Shown piece after piece: positions 9,856 through 19,378 of a DNA stretch of 64,000 bases. Position 1 is the stretch's first letter, and every line of letters begins with the position of its first letter. The DNA is from an uncultured Pseudomonadota bacterium. Lineage in GTDB: Bacteria; Pseudomonadota; Alphaproteobacteria; RF32; CAG-239. The notes beneath the pieces were generated by a model. It did not search any database. It worked only from the letters and a program-made list of their open reading frames with translations, and was not told the origin of the DNA. Location of the stretch: the NCBI GenBank assembly GCA_949298065.1, contig CASFUZ010000001.1, forward strand, positions 118,522 to 182,521. Direction: 5' to 3'. The position numbers were made by a program, and so were the translations under genes.

Positions 9856-11301
9856 TTAATTTCGCCAAAAACTTTTTGTAAAGATTACCAATACGGTCAA
9901 AACTTCCAAACGACCAAGCAACATTGCCAAAACCAACATATATTTAGCAAAATCAGACAGCGGCGCAAAAGTTCCGGCAGGCCCCACAATCGGACCAATT
10001 CCCGGACCTGAGTTTGTAACACAAGCCACAACGGCACTAAATGCTGTTTCAAAATCTAATCCGGTCATAGCCACCAAGACTGTAAGGACAACCAAAGTTC
10101 CCATAAATGCGCTCAAAAATACAAATACGGAAGACACAATAGAACCACCTGTAGCCAACTTACCGATTTTAATCGGCACAACCCGATTCGGCTCTGTAGC
10201 CACAATAAGAGACTGTTTCAAATAAGCCCAAACAACTTGCCATCTAAACACCTTAACAGAACCTGAAGTAGAGCCGGTACAGCCACCTGTCATTGCAAAT
10301 ATAATAAAGAGAGTACCGGCCAATGGCCCCCATTTCATATAATCTGTTGATACATAACCAGTTGTTGTAACAATAGAGACAATATTAAATGTAGCATATC
10401 GCAAAGACTGCCAAAAATTTTCATAAACATCATCATAAGTCAGCCATATGGCCGTAAATAAAATATAAAAGAACAAAATCTTAGTAAAAGCCACAACCTG
10501 CGTAGACCTCAGAGAATGGATTTCCCTCTTTTGCACCAATAAAATATAAAAAGTCATCGGCAAAGCGCCTAAATACATGAACAAGGTCAATATCATCTCA
10601 ATGCTGACACTGTCATAATAACCAACCGACGCATTTTTTGTAGCAAAACCACCTGTTGCAATAGACGACATAGCATAATTAAGCGCCTCAAAGATACTCA
10701 TTCCGGCCAACCATAAGCATACGGCACAAGCAAATAACAAAAAGAAATAAACGATTAAAATTCTTTTGGCTATATAATTGAATTTTGGCATAAATTTATC
10801 ATTTAAGTCAGAATTTTCACGTTGAAAAATCTGCATACCGCCAATTCCCAAAAATGGAAGCAAAGCCACGGCAAAAATAACAATACCTATTCCTCCTAAG
10901 CCATTCAGCATAGAGCGCCATAACAAAATAGATTTTGGCAAGACTTCCAAATCTTTAATAGCTGTTGCACCTGTTGTACTCAGTCCCGACATAGCTTCAA
11001 ATAGAGCATCTGCAAAACCGGGAACAACTCCAAACAACATAAAAGGCAAAGCCGCCAAAAGTGTCAAAGAAACCCAACTGATTGTCGTTAACAAATAACC
11101 TTGTTGCAAGCTAATTTTTTCAATTTTAGTTTTGTTTCCCAAAAACAGAGAAATTCCAATAAACAACGTAACCATAGAAGAAGTAATGAAAGGCGACCAT
11201 TTTGCTCCGGCATAAAACATATCAATCATTGCCGGAAACAGCATCGCCACTCCCAAAACGCTAATAAGATAACCGTTAATCATCAAAACCGGCTGCCACA
11301 T
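9856..11301 (-). CDS. trkH: TrkH-family potassium uptake protein
   Basis: A 481-residue integral membrane subunit of the Trk potassium uptake system. Four filter loops can be seen: LSTTGATAI (near residue 108), SIATGGFATKNAS (near 220), SIVTTTGYVSTDY (near 310) and VTNSGPGIG (near 430). MTGGCTGSTSGSVKVFRW precedes the last repeat. The length is typical. No trkA is visible nearby. It is convergent with recA and 12 bases downstream of the nuclease-like gene, so it may belong to the metG transcript. Confidence 0.93.
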   Translation of the reverse strand: MWQPVLMINGYLISVLGVAMLFPAMIDMFYAGAKWSPFITSSMVTLFIGISLFLGNKTKIEKISLQQGYLLTTISWVSLTLLAALPFMLFGVVPGFADALFEAMSGLSTTGATAIKDLEVLPKSILLWRSMLNGLGGIGIVIFAVALLPFLGIGGMQIFQRENSDLNDKFMPKFNYIAKRILIVYFFLLFACAVCLWLAGMSIFEALNYAMSSIATGGFATKNASVGYYDSVSIEMILTLFMYLGALPMTFYILLVQKREIHSLRSTQVVAFTKILFFYILFTAIWLTYDDVYENFWQSLRYATFNIVSIVTTTGYVSTDYMKWGPLAGTLFIIFAMTGGCTGSTSGSVKVFRWQVVWAYLKQSLIVATEPNRVVPIKIGKLATGGSIVSSVFVFLSAFMGTLVVLTVLVAMTGLDFETAFSAVVACVTNSGPGIGPIVGPAGTFAPLSDFAKYMLVLAMLLGRLEVLTVLVIFTKSFWRN

Positions 11302-11313
11302 CTGCCCTACCCT

Positions 11314-12162
11314 TTATAATGCAACGTTTTTGGAAAGCCCATCATCAACCATCTTTTGGTTAATACTTTGACCATCCACCTCGCAGAGAGCTGTCGCCAC
11401 TTCTTGATATGTATATGCCACAATATTGCAGCGAACCGTTTTTCCCTTAACCATTTGTTCCAAAAACTTCTTAGCTTCAATACCTTTGGGTGTATTCGGG
11501 TCAACATAAATACCATAAAGGAAAAGATATGTTCCGTTAACAATCATCTCATTAGCATTTTGAACAATAGCTGCACCGCTGACATCAATCTGATTTTCAA
11601 CATAAATTAAAGGCAAGGTCTCAGAGACAACGATTTTCTGTTTTTCAGGCTGAAGATTATCGTTTTTAGCAACTTCTTCCATAATAGCATCAGTTTTTTC
11701 GGCTTGTATCAATGCTTGCTCTTTTTTCACTTCTTCTACAGAAACCACTTCTTGATTTTCTAAAATATCAACAGCTTGCGGAGCAGACTTTGCTTTTTCA
11801 AACATCTGTCTGCGAATAGCCTTTTGCTTAGTTCCGACCAATTGGTCAATACCTCTTTCAGGCAACATTTTGCCACCCAATTCAGGCATCAACACCTCTG
11901 TTTTTCCGACAATCGGCTTAACCTTATCCGAAACAGTTTCAGCCACAAAATTATAACCATTTTTAATTTTGTTCCAGTACCAAAGATGCACTTCCGAAGG
12001 CTTAGAGCCGATAAATGTCGGAATCAAATACATCAAAATCAGCACCGGAATAAAGATTAAAGGCTTACGAAGAGGATAAAGCAAAATCATTGCCACTCTA
12101 TGCAAAAACCCCTTAAAACCGGTCATTGGTCCGAAATAGTCGCGATCATTTCTGCGTCTCAT
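11314..12162 (-). CDS. Membrane-anchored protein with a degenerate thermonuclease-like (SNase) C-terminal domain
   Basis: A 282-residue protein of unknown role. An N-terminal membrane helix (PLIFIPVLILMYLIPTFI, residues about 34-51) is followed by a polar, Glu/Lys-rich linker and, from about residue 205, a stretch resembling the staphylococcal-nuclease fold: YLFLYGIYVDPNTPKG, AKKFLEQMVKGKTVRC, VATALCEVDGQSINQ and MVDDGLSKNV. The positions that carry the catalytic Arg and Asp/Glu in SNase (usually RL-x-GID-x-PE) read FLYGIYVDPNTP, so catalysis is unlikely. The start overlaps the metG stop (ATGA), indicating coupling. The SNase assignment is by motif reading only. Confidence 0.6.
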   Translation of the reverse strand: MRRRNDRDYFGPMTGFKGFLHRVAMILLYPLRKPLIFIPVLILMYLIPTFIGSKPSEVHLWYWNKIKNGYNFVAETVSDKVKPIVGKTEVLMPELGGKMLPERGIDQLVGTKQKAIRRQMFEKAKSAPQAVDILENQEVVSVEEVKKEQALIQAEKTDAIMEEVAKNDNLQPEKQKIVVSETLPLIYVENQIDVSGAAIVQNANEMIVNGTYLFLYGIYVDPNTPKGIEAKKFLEQMVKGKTVRCNIVAYTYQEVATALCEVDGQSINQKMVDDGLSKNVAL

Positions 12163-13859
12163 TTTTTCTCACTTCCGTATTTATCTTTGAGTTCCTGAGC
12201 TTTTTCCGGAGAAATTCTTTCAAACAAAGCCTCTCCGACCACAAATTTATGTCCGGGCTTCAAAACCTCAATTTCCTTACTAATGTCAAAATTCTTCAAT
12301 TCCGGCATATCTGCAATGCCCAACCCCAAACGAGCCAACATTTGCTCCGAAATTTTCGGCATAATCGGATAGTTCAAAATTGCAAAAATGCGAATAAGAT
12401 TGATGCAAACACGCAAGATTGCGGCGGCTCTGTCTTTATCTTCCTTAATAACAGTCCACGGCTCGGTTGTAGAGATATAGTTGTTTCCCTCTACCCAAAT
12501 AGCGCGCAACTCATTCATGGCTTTGCGGAACTCCATATCTTCCATAAACTTAAGATAATTATTTATTTTTTCTTGCAAAGTTTTAACCAACTCAAGTTCA
12601 ACTTCTGTCATCTCTCCGCCGGCAGGAACTTCCTCGCCAAGCTTAGATGCAGTCATCTTCAACACGCGGGATACAAAATTACCCAACACGCCGTTCAGGT
12701 CTTTATTAACCACACCGGAGAACAAATCAAAATCAAAAGAAGCATCTGAACCTTCGGGGATATTTGCCATCAGCCAATAACGCCAATAATCTGCCGGAAA
12801 TTCCTTAACCGCATCTTCGGCAAAGATTCCTCGGTTCTCGGACTTTGAAAACTTTCCGCCTTCATAAGTCAGGTAGCTCATACCCTTCAAATAATCAACC
12901 ATTGTCCAGTTTTCGCCCGTACCAAGCAAAGTCGCGGGGAAAGAGATAGAGTGGAAAGGCACATTATCCTTGCCCATAAACTCCACATACCGAACATCTT
13001 TGGCATCAAGCCACCATCCTTTCCAACTGCGCTCTTCCGGTTTTTCATCAGCCCATTGTTTGGTAATGCCGATATACCCGATTGGCGCATCAAACCACAC
13101 ATAAAAGACCTTATTTTCAAAACCCGGACGATTAACCGGAAAACCCCATTTCAAATCACGTGTAATACAACGCTCTTGCAAACCTTCCTTAAGCCATTTT
13201 TGTGCGATAGAATAAGCCATATCCGGCCAGAAAGGCTCCTTAGACTTAACCCATGCGGCTAATTTTTCCTCAATTTTCGGCAGTTTCAGGAACAAATGCT
13301 TGGTTTCGCGAACCTCCAGATTCGTACTTCCCGAAATTGTACTGCGCGGATTAATCAGTTCGGTTGGTTCCAAAACCTTTGTGCAGTTTTCACATTGGTC
13401 ACCACGCGCTTTTTCATAACCACAGTGCGGACAAGTTCCCGTAACATATCTATCCGGCAAAAAGCGCTCATCATCAATGGAATAAAGTTGCTTAATAACC
13501 CGCTCTTCAATAAAACCATTCTTGTCCAACTGGTCAAAGATATGATAAACCAGCTCTTTGTTTTGCTCACTGCTAGAGCGACCAAAACAGTCAAAAGACA
13601 ACTCAAAATCATCATAAGTTTTTTTGTGTCTTGCATGATATTTATCACAATAAGCCTCAACACTCATACCTTCTTTAGCAGAGCCAACCTCTGATGGAGT
13701 CCCGTGTTCATCCGTACCGCCGATATACAAAACCTCATGTCCCATCATTCGCATAAACCTTGCATAAACATCAGAAGGCAACAAGCAACCGACCATATGC
13801 CCCAAATGCGGCACACCGTTTACATAAGGCAAAGCAGAAGTAATCAAAATCTTAGACAT
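12159..13859 (-). CDS. metG: Methionyl-tRNA synthetase
   Basis: A 566-residue class I aminoacyl-tRNA synthetase charging tRNA-Met. The HIGH-type motif reads PHLGH near residue 16 and the KMSKS motif reads KFSKS near 330. A four-cysteine zinc knuckle (CPHCGYEKARGDQCENC) is present, so this is the metal-binding MetG type. The C-terminal tRNA-binding (EMAP-like) dimer domain is absent, as in many alphaproteobacteria. I use the ATG at 13859 rather than one 15 bases upstream because GGAG sits 9 bases before it. The downstream nuclease-like gene overlaps its stop by 4 bases. Confidence 0.97.
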   Translation of the reverse strand: MSKILITSALPYVNGVPHLGHMVGCLLPSDVYARFMRMMGHEVLYIGGTDEHGTPSEVGSAKEGMSVEAYCDKYHARHKKTYDDFELSFDCFGRSSSEQNKELVYHIFDQLDKNGFIEERVIKQLYSIDDERFLPDRYVTGTCPHCGYEKARGDQCENCTKVLEPTELINPRSTISGSTNLEVRETKHLFLKLPKIEEKLAAWVKSKEPFWPDMAYSIAQKWLKEGLQERCITRDLKWGFPVNRPGFENKVFYVWFDAPIGYIGITKQWADEKPEERSWKGWWLDAKDVRYVEFMGKDNVPFHSISFPATLLGTGENWTMVDYLKGMSYLTYEGGKFSKSENRGIFAEDAVKEFPADYWRYWLMANIPEGSDASFDFDLFSGVVNKDLNGVLGNFVSRVLKMTASKLGEEVPAGGEMTEVELELVKTLQEKINNYLKFMEDMEFRKAMNELRAIWVEGNNYISTTEPWTVIKEDKDRAAAILRVCINLIRIFAILNYPIMPKISEQMLARLGLGIADMPELKNFDISKEIEVLKPGHKFVVGEALFERISPEKAQELKDKYGSEKK

Positions 13860-13940
13860 AAAGTTTTTCTCCATTATTTTTTTTAATTTTTATGCTTATA
13901 ACGCGCCGATTTTACAACAAATGCACAATTTCTCAAGCAA

Positions 13941-13977
13941 AAAAAGGTTGTTTCCACCCGAAAACAACCTTTTTTTT
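13941..13977. terminator. Intrinsic terminator after the iron alcohol dehydrogenase gene
   Basis: AAAGGTTGTTT (13943-13953) pairs perfectly with AAACAACCTTT (13962-13972). A/T runs on both sides make it usable on either strand. Confidence 0.85.
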
Positions 13978-13992
13978 CCGAATTATATTAAG

Positions 13993-15153
13993 CTATTTAA
14001 TCGCTTCGTTAATAATCAAACGAGCATCTTCTTCATTAAGCGCAACAGGGTCAAGTTCATACAAAGAGCCCATAGCCTCAAAAGAATTTTTAGCCAGTTT
14101 CAGGTCATCTTCTTTTTTCAAGCCCCATTCCGAAAGTTTAAGATTATCCATTCCGATATTTTTAATCAGCTTTTTCAAAGCCTCAATAAAGGCTTCCGGA
14201 GACTTAACATTTTCTTCCCCCATAGCTTTAGCCATATCCATATAGCGTTCAGCCACAACTTGTCCGCCTTTTTTCAGCATATATGAGAAATACGGCACGG
14301 ACAAAGCAATCAAACCCGCGCCATGCGGCAACGCCGGATAATAAGCAGACAAAGCATGCTCCATAGAATGCTCTGAAATACAGCAAGACGTGCTCTCAAC
14401 CATACCTGCCTGTGTGCTTGCCCAAGCCAACTCTTCGCGCGCCTGCATATCGCTGCCGTCTTTAACGGCTTTAGGCAAATATTTGGTAATACGGCGAATA
14501 GAATCTAAGGCAAAAGCATCGCTCGCCGGCTGAGCAACTTTAGCCAAATACCCCTCGGCTGAATGAAAGAAAGCATCCATTCCTTGATAAGCTGTCAAAG
14601 CAGATGGTACTGAAAGCATCAATTCCGCATCTACAATAGACAATACGGGGAACAATTCGGGAATACCATAACCGATTTTTTCATTGGTTTCGGTGTTGGT
14701 AATAACCGTCCACGGGTCAGACTCTGTTCCCGTACCGGCTGTTGTCGGAATGGCAATAACCGGCAAAACCTTTTTTTCCGGCTTTCTGCCTTTCACATAT
14801 TCCCAATAATTTCCGTCATTATGTACCATCAAGGCAATAGACTTTGCTGAATCAATGGCACTGCCGCCGCCCAAACCGATAACCATATCACAGCCTTCAT
14901 TTTTAGCGAGCTCTGCGGCTTCCATAACATGAGCCAAAGTCGGGTTCGGCAAAATCTTGTCAAACAAAACAGATGTAGCACCGTTTTGCGCCAAATATTT
15001 TTCCACGCGTTCCAAATAACCGAATTTTTTCATTGATTTTCCGTTCGTAATCACAATCAATGCTTTCTTTCCCGGCAAATTTTCTGTTGCCAATTCTTCC
15101 AATCTTCCCTTACCAAAAATAATTTTTGTCGGAATATAGTAATCAAAACGCAT
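13993..15153 (-). CDS. Iron-containing alcohol dehydrogenase
   Basis: A 386-residue NAD(P)-dependent dehydrogenase of the group III, iron-activated type, probably interconverting alcohols and aldehydes (butanol- or lactaldehyde-like substrates cannot be distinguished). Family signs are FDYYIPTKIIFGKG at the start, the nucleotide-binding VIGLGGGSAIDSAK (near 95), TAGTGTE, and the metal ligands in GMDAFFHSAEG, SEHSMEHALS and LPHGAGLIAL (one Asp and three His). I start at the ATG at 15153, which has GAGGAGAATTGAA before it; an upstream TTG is less likely. It is followed by its own terminator. Confidence 0.93.
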   Translation of the reverse strand: MRFDYYIPTKIIFGKGRLEELATENLPGKKALIVITNGKSMKKFGYLERVEKYLAQNGATSVLFDKILPNPTLAHVMEAAELAKNEGCDMVIGLGGGSAIDSAKSIALMVHNDGNYWEYVKGRKPEKKVLPVIAIPTTAGTGTESDPWTVITNTETNEKIGYGIPELFPVLSIVDAELMLSVPSALTAYQGMDAFFHSAEGYLAKVAQPASDAFALDSIRRITKYLPKAVKDGSDMQAREELAWASTQAGMVESTSCCISEHSMEHALSAYYPALPHGAGLIALSVPYFSYMLKKGGQVVAERYMDMAKAMGEENVKSPEAFIEALKKLIKNIGMDNLKLSEWGLKKEDDLKLAKNSFEAMGSLYELDPVALNEEDARLIINEAIK

Positions 15154-15181
15154 TTCAATTCTCCTCAACAATTATGTTTAA

Positions 15182-16039
15182 TTATTTACCTTGACGCAAA
15201 AACTCTGGCAGTTCCGGCAAATTAGATGCTCCGGCAGCCCTAGTATGACCGCCGCCGCCCATACTAGCCGCCAGCTTTGAAACATCAATTCCGTCCTTAT
15301 AAGTGTAAAAAGACAAATTCCACTTATTATTTTTGTTCATAAAGAAATTAATCCGCACATCATAATCCAACACATTTTCAATAGAATCAAAGAAGTCGGA
15401 ATATCCCTGCGGCATATTGGCACAAATACATTTCAGCCCGTTAACCTCACTTTCAAAAGCCATACTTCTGACCAAACGATAATTGCGCATCTTAATCCAA
15501 GACAAAATCGCATCACCTTTTTCCACAATAGAAGCAATATCAAGCTCATCATTGAACAACTTAACCCAAATCTCATCATCGGGTTTGTTTGTTCCCAAAG
15601 ATTGAAAAGCAAACTCAAACGGCCGCACTCTTGGGTCTCTTAAATCAAATACATCATTCAAACCTAAGAGTTTAACCCCTTCCGGTAACTCTTTATCAGG
15701 ATAAAAATATTCCCAACAAAGAACCATAGCCGCCGTCCCTGAACGCCTTATTCCTTTAATCGCCTCATACTCGCCGGTCTGCATCTTCTGCTCATATTCC
15801 TCAATCACCGAAGCATGATGATCAATCCACGTAATATCTTTGGTCTTGTTCAGCTCAAACATATAATCAACCGGCAGAGCATAATCACAAATAACAATCT
15901 TGTCGTGCTTTTCAATCTCTTCATACGGAATTTTCATATCATGGTTAATTCCCAAAAACTCCGTTTCGGGATAAACGCTGCGTACAATGGCTGCGGAACC
16001 TTTTCCGTCATGGTCTGCCAAATGATAAATACATAACAT
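15182..16039 (-). CDS. DHH/DHHA1-family phosphoesterase
   Basis: A 285-residue member of the DHH superfamily (NrnA, RecJ and pAp-phosphatase relatives), expected to hydrolyse phosphodiesters or short nucleotides with Mn2+. Motifs in order are HLADHDGKGSAA (I), VICDYALP (II), WIDHHAS (III, the DHH box) and, near the C-terminus, the DHHA1 glycine motif MGGGGHTRAAG. The true substrate is unknown. The ATG at 16039 is chosen because GAAGGGAAAG precedes it; a GTG 18 bases upstream lacks a ribosome site. It lies between the alcohol dehydrogenase and an MBL hydrolase on the same strand. Confidence 0.88.
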   Translation of the reverse strand: MLCIYHLADHDGKGSAAIVRSVYPETEFLGINHDMKIPYEEIEKHDKIVICDYALPVDYMFELNKTKDITWIDHHASVIEEYEQKMQTGEYEAIKGIRRSGTAAMVLCWEYFYPDKELPEGVKLLGLNDVFDLRDPRVRPFEFAFQSLGTNKPDDEIWVKLFNDELDIASIVEKGDAILSWIKMRNYRLVRSMAFESEVNGLKCICANMPQGYSDFFDSIENVLDYDVRINFFMNKNNKWNLSFYTYKDGIDVSKLAASMGGGGHTRAAGASNLPELPEFLRQGK

Positions 16040-16062
16040 ATTATTCTTTCCCTTCACTCAAA

Positions 16063-16851
16063 CTAAAACTCAACCACCAAATTATCATAAGCCGGCCGCA
16101 CAAAATTAGGTGTCATCTCATTAATTTTGTCATAATCGCATTCATTTGCCATATGATTAATAACCACCTTTTCCGGCTGAATTTTCTCAATTACGGACAT
16201 AACCTCCTCAAGGCTTGCGTGTTGAACGGCACCTTCGGGCAAAGTCAGCGGAATTACCATAAGTTTTGGCTTTTTCTTAATCATCTTATATGCGCTTGAG
16301 GCCAAAACCTTAAAATCGGCAATATGCACATATTCACCGTCATCAAACACATAACCATAACATTCCGTACAATGATTCAAGAGCTTAATCGGCACAATTC
16401 GCACACCGTTAACATAGAAAGGTTTATTGGCTTTCACGGCATTCATCACCAAACTTGGTCTTCTGATAACATTATTGGCTGATTTTTTGGAAGCAATCAA
16501 ATAGTCAAACCGATGTTCAATCTTCTTGATGGTATATTTTCCGGCATAAATATCCAAACTCTGGTGATTAATACGGTTAATCTCGCGCAAATCATCAATA
16601 CCGTGCAAATGGTCAGCGTGTGAATGCGAATATAACACGGCATCCACATTTCTGATATTTTGGGCAATAAGCTGCGCACGCATATCCGGCCCCGTATCAA
16701 TCAAAAACTTCACACCCTTATATTCCAAATAAGTTGCAGCACGCGTGCGTGTATTTTTCGGATTTTCAGGATTACAACGTCCATAGCCTGTTCCCAAGGA
16801 TGGCACGCCGGGAGCTGCGCCCGCCCCCAAAATAATCAGCTTATTTTCCAT
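16063..16851 (-). CDS. MBL-fold metallo-hydrolase (PhnP-like)
   Basis: A 262-residue metallo-beta-lactamase-fold hydrolase. The metal motif is SHSHADHLHGIDDLRE near residues 75-90 (HxHxDH). A GAAPGVPSLGTGYGRC start with Cys, and a later Asp in HIADFKVL and His in INHMANECD, complete the metal site. This arrangement is like the PhnP/YcbX-type phosphodiesterases commonly found next to tatD in alphaproteobacteria. Its substrate is not known. Its ATG overlaps the tatD stop by one base (TAATG). Confidence 0.88.
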   Translation of the reverse strand: MENKLIILGAGAAPGVPSLGTGYGRCNPENPKNTRTRAATYLEYKGVKFLIDTGPDMRAQLIAQNIRNVDAVLYSHSHADHLHGIDDLREINRINHQSLDIYAGKYTIKKIEHRFDYLIASKKSANNVIRRPSLVMNAVKANKPFYVNGVRIVPIKLLNHCTECYGYVFDDGEYVHIADFKVLASSAYKMIKKKPKLMVIPLTLPEGAVQHASLEEVMSVIEKIQPEKVVINHMANECDYDKINEMTPNFVRPAYDNLVVEF

Positions 16852-17645
16852 TAAAACTCATACCTCCCCTTATCGCTGGCTTTCCGAAACAGCGAATAAA
16901 AATTATCAGAGGTAACTTGCGCCATTTTCTCAAACGGCACGCCTTTGATTTGTGCTAACTTTTCTAATGTATGCACCACAAAAGAGGATTCATTTCTGCG
17001 CCCGCGCATCGGCACCGGAGCCAAAAACGGCGCATCAGTCTCAACCAGCAACCTATCCATCGGAACTTCCGCAAAAATATCTCTCAATTCGGCAGATTTG
17101 TTGAATGTAATAATTCCTGAAGCCGAAATATAAAACCCGATGGACAAGGCAAAATCAGCCAATTTTTTGGAAGATGAAAAACAGTGGATTTCACCGCTGA
17201 AAGCACCTTTTTTATATTCTTTCTTCAAAATCTCTATTGTATCATCATCGGCATCACGGGTGTGAATAATCAATGGCAAACCTGTTTCTCTGGCTGCCTT
17301 GATTTGTTCAACAAAAACTTTAACTTGTACGTCTTTCGGACTGTAATCGTAGTAATAATCCAGTCCGCACTCGCCGATTGCCACAACCTTCTTATGTCCG
17401 GCCTTGGCTATAAAATCTTCGGCCTTAATATTCTCATACTCAGCGGCATTATGCGGATGCACACCGACTGCCGTATATATAAACGGATATTTTTCCGAAA
17501 TCTCCAGTTGCTTGTCCAACTCGTCTATATTGTTACCTGCATTAAGCATGGCCGTAACGCCTTTTTCACGCGCTCTGACCAGCATATCTTCAAAATCTTC
17601 TTCAAAATCGTTAAAATCTAAATGACAATGACTGTCTACTAACAT
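16851..17645 (-). CDS. TatD-family metal-dependent hydrolase
   Basis: A 264-residue TIM-barrel hydrolase of the TatD family (YcfH branch), with reported DNase activity. Signs are the N-terminal metal motif VDSHCHLDF, GECGLDYYYDYSP near 93, LIIHTRDADDDTIEIL near 127, IHCFSSS, and ETDAPFLAPVP near 207. The length is normal. In the run metG-independent holB-tatD-MBL it follows holB by 12 bases, the usual bacterial tmk-holB-tatD order. Confidence 0.93.
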   Translation of the reverse strand: MLVDSHCHLDFNDFEEDFEDMLVRAREKGVTAMLNAGNNIDELDKQLEISEKYPFIYTAVGVHPHNAAEYENIKAEDFIAKAGHKKVVAIGECGLDYYYDYSPKDVQVKVFVEQIKAARETGLPLIIHTRDADDDTIEILKKEYKKGAFSGEIHCFSSSKKLADFALSIGFYISASGIITFNKSAELRDIFAEVPMDRLLVETDAPFLAPVPMRGRRNESSFVVHTLEKLAQIKGVPFEKMAQVTSDNFYSLFRKASDKGRYEF

Positions 17646-17657
17646 CTTACCTTCCGT

Positions 17658-18725
17658 TTATATTACTTTACAAATTCCGCTGATAATATTGATAAGCGCC
17701 TGTTTTTTATCCAGATTAAGCCGCTCCGTTTCATCAAAAATCTTCACGGCTTTTTCCCACATTTCAGCCAGTTCTTCAATATTATCACAACCCTTCACAT
17801 TTTCTGCCACAAATTTCAAGACAAGTTCACGTGCAAGGTCATAACCATCTTCATCAGCCACGGCCGCATCACAAAAAGCCAATAAATCCGAGAGCTTATA
17901 CTTGTTTTTGGCATAAATAATTTTGCACAAATCATCATAACTCGTCAACGCCGCATTATCGGCATACAAAATCGCTTTGCCAATACTCCCCGAACTCAGC
18001 TCTGCCAAGCCTTTAACAGCTTTTTCAGACAACTCCGGACGATAACGTCTGAGCAAACTTGCCACTTCGTTAACCTCTAAGGGTTTAAGATTCATTTTGG
18101 CACAACGAGACTTTATGGTTGGCAACAACTTGTTCGGATTGTGGCTAATCAGCATAATCACGGTCTTTGCCGGCGGTTCTTCCAAGATTTTTAAGATAGC
18201 ATTGGCTCCGGCATTGTTCAAGTCATCAACACTATCCACGATAACCACGCGCCACCCGTCATTAGAAGACTTTTTAGCCAAAAACCCGTTAATCGTACGT
18301 ACATCATCAATCTTGATAATGGCGGATTTTTTCAGCCCGCGCAATTCTTCATCAGATAATTGCTCACCGTCCTTAATCGCTTTGAGCACTTTCTTTTTGT
18401 CCGCATCCACATAATCGCGCTCAATCACTTTAAGGTCCGGATGCGACCCGTTTGCCACCAATTTATAAGCTGAAGAATCTACACTGACATCTAATGATGT
18501 ATATTTTTCGCGCTGTTTGTCATCTGCCGCCAACAAAAAACGCGCAAACCGAAAAGCCAAAGTTGCCTTTCCGATACCTTCAATTCCGCACAAAAGCCAC
18601 GAATTATGCAGTGTTCTGTTTTTCCAAGCATTCAGCAAAATCTGCTCTTCTTCCCCATGTCCGAGAAGAAAACTATTACACCTTGGCTCAATCACGCTAC
18701 TTTGTTGTTGTTCGTCTGCAGGCAT
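17658..18725 (-). CDS. holB: DNA polymerase III delta' subunit
   Basis: A 355-residue clamp-loader subunit with an AAA+ fold. The P-loop is LLCGIEGIGKATLAFRFA near residue 45, the sensor region has VVIVDSVDDLNNAGANAILK, then LEEPPAKTVIMLISHNP, and the SRC motif reads IKSRCAKMNL. A lysine-rich insertion (KKKVLKAIKDGEQLS) lies between the P-loop and Walker B, as in other alphaproteobacterial members. It overlaps tmk by one base upstream and is 12 bases from tatD. Confidence 0.92.
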   Translation of the reverse strand: MPADEQQQSSVIEPRCNSFLLGHGEEEQILLNAWKNRTLHNSWLLCGIEGIGKATLAFRFARFLLAADDKQREKYTSLDVSVDSSAYKLVANGSHPDLKVIERDYVDADKKKVLKAIKDGEQLSDEELRGLKKSAIIKIDDVRTINGFLAKKSSNDGWRVVIVDSVDDLNNAGANAILKILEEPPAKTVIMLISHNPNKLLPTIKSRCAKMNLKPLEVNEVASLLRRYRPELSEKAVKGLAELSSGSIGKAILYADNAALTSYDDLCKIIYAKNKYKLSDLLAFCDAAVADEDGYDLARELVLKFVAENVKGCDNIEELAEMWEKAVKIFDETERLNLDKKQALINIISGICKVI

Positions 18726-19378
18726 CAGCTCAAACCAAACCTCTCAGAGATAATCTTAACCACCTCTTTGTGCTGTTCTTCAATACTTTTGCTGGCATCA
18801 ATCACCACACAACGCTCTGGCTCTTTTTTGGCGATTTCTAAAAAGCCTTGGCGCAAACGCTTATGAAATTCCAAGCCCCTGCTCTCATGCCTTGTTTCTT
18901 TAACAGCCATACCTTCGGCTTTTTTGAACGAACGCGCCAGACCAATTTCAGGGTCCAAATCAAAGATTAAAGTCAAGTCCGGCTTAAAATCACCAACGGC
19001 AATCTTGTACAAATCCGCCAAAGTCTCATAAGGAACCTTTTTATCATAGCCATAATATTGATAAGCCACGGTAGAATCAGCAAATCTGTCGCTCAAGACC
19101 CAAGCACCTTGTTCAAGCAAAGGCCAAACTTTTGAAGCCAGATGGACTCTTCTGTCGGCATAATAAAGCAAACATTCAGCCACGGCATCAAACTTGTCTT
19201 TATCTCCCGTAACCAGCAATTGGCGCAACTCTTGCCCAACTTCTGTTCCGCCGGGTTCTTTGGTCATTGTGTTTGCCACACCTTTTTGGCTCAAATACTC
19301 CGACAAAAGACGGAGCTGGGTAGATTTCCCCGTTCCGTCTCCGCCTTCAAAGGTAATAAAATATCCTTTGTTTTGCAT
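18725..19378 (-). CDS. tmk: Thymidylate kinase
   Basis: A 217-residue kinase that phosphorylates dTMP to dTDP. The P-loop is FEGGDGTGKSTQLR at the N-terminus, the DR-x motif is SDRFADSTVAYQYYG near 98, and the LID region has RSFKKAEG. The length is normal. It begins directly after the dac stop codon and overlaps holB by one base, so dac-tmk-holB-tatD-MBL form one transcript. Confidence 0.95.
   Translation of the reverse strand: MQNKGYFITFEGGDGTGKSTQLRLLSEYLSQKGVANTMTKEPGGTEVGQELRQLLVTGDKDKFDAVAECLLYYADRRVHLASKVWPLLEQGAWVLSDRFADSTVAYQYYGYDKKVPYETLADLYKIAVGDFKPDLTLIFDLDPEIGLARSFKKAEGMAVKETRHESRGLEFHKRLRQGFLEIAKKEPERCVVIDASKSIEEQHKEVVKIISERFGLS

Noticed and set aside
13296..13694. An open frame opposite metG
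   Set aside because: It lies on the antisense strand of conserved catalytic and zinc motifs and has no translation signal.
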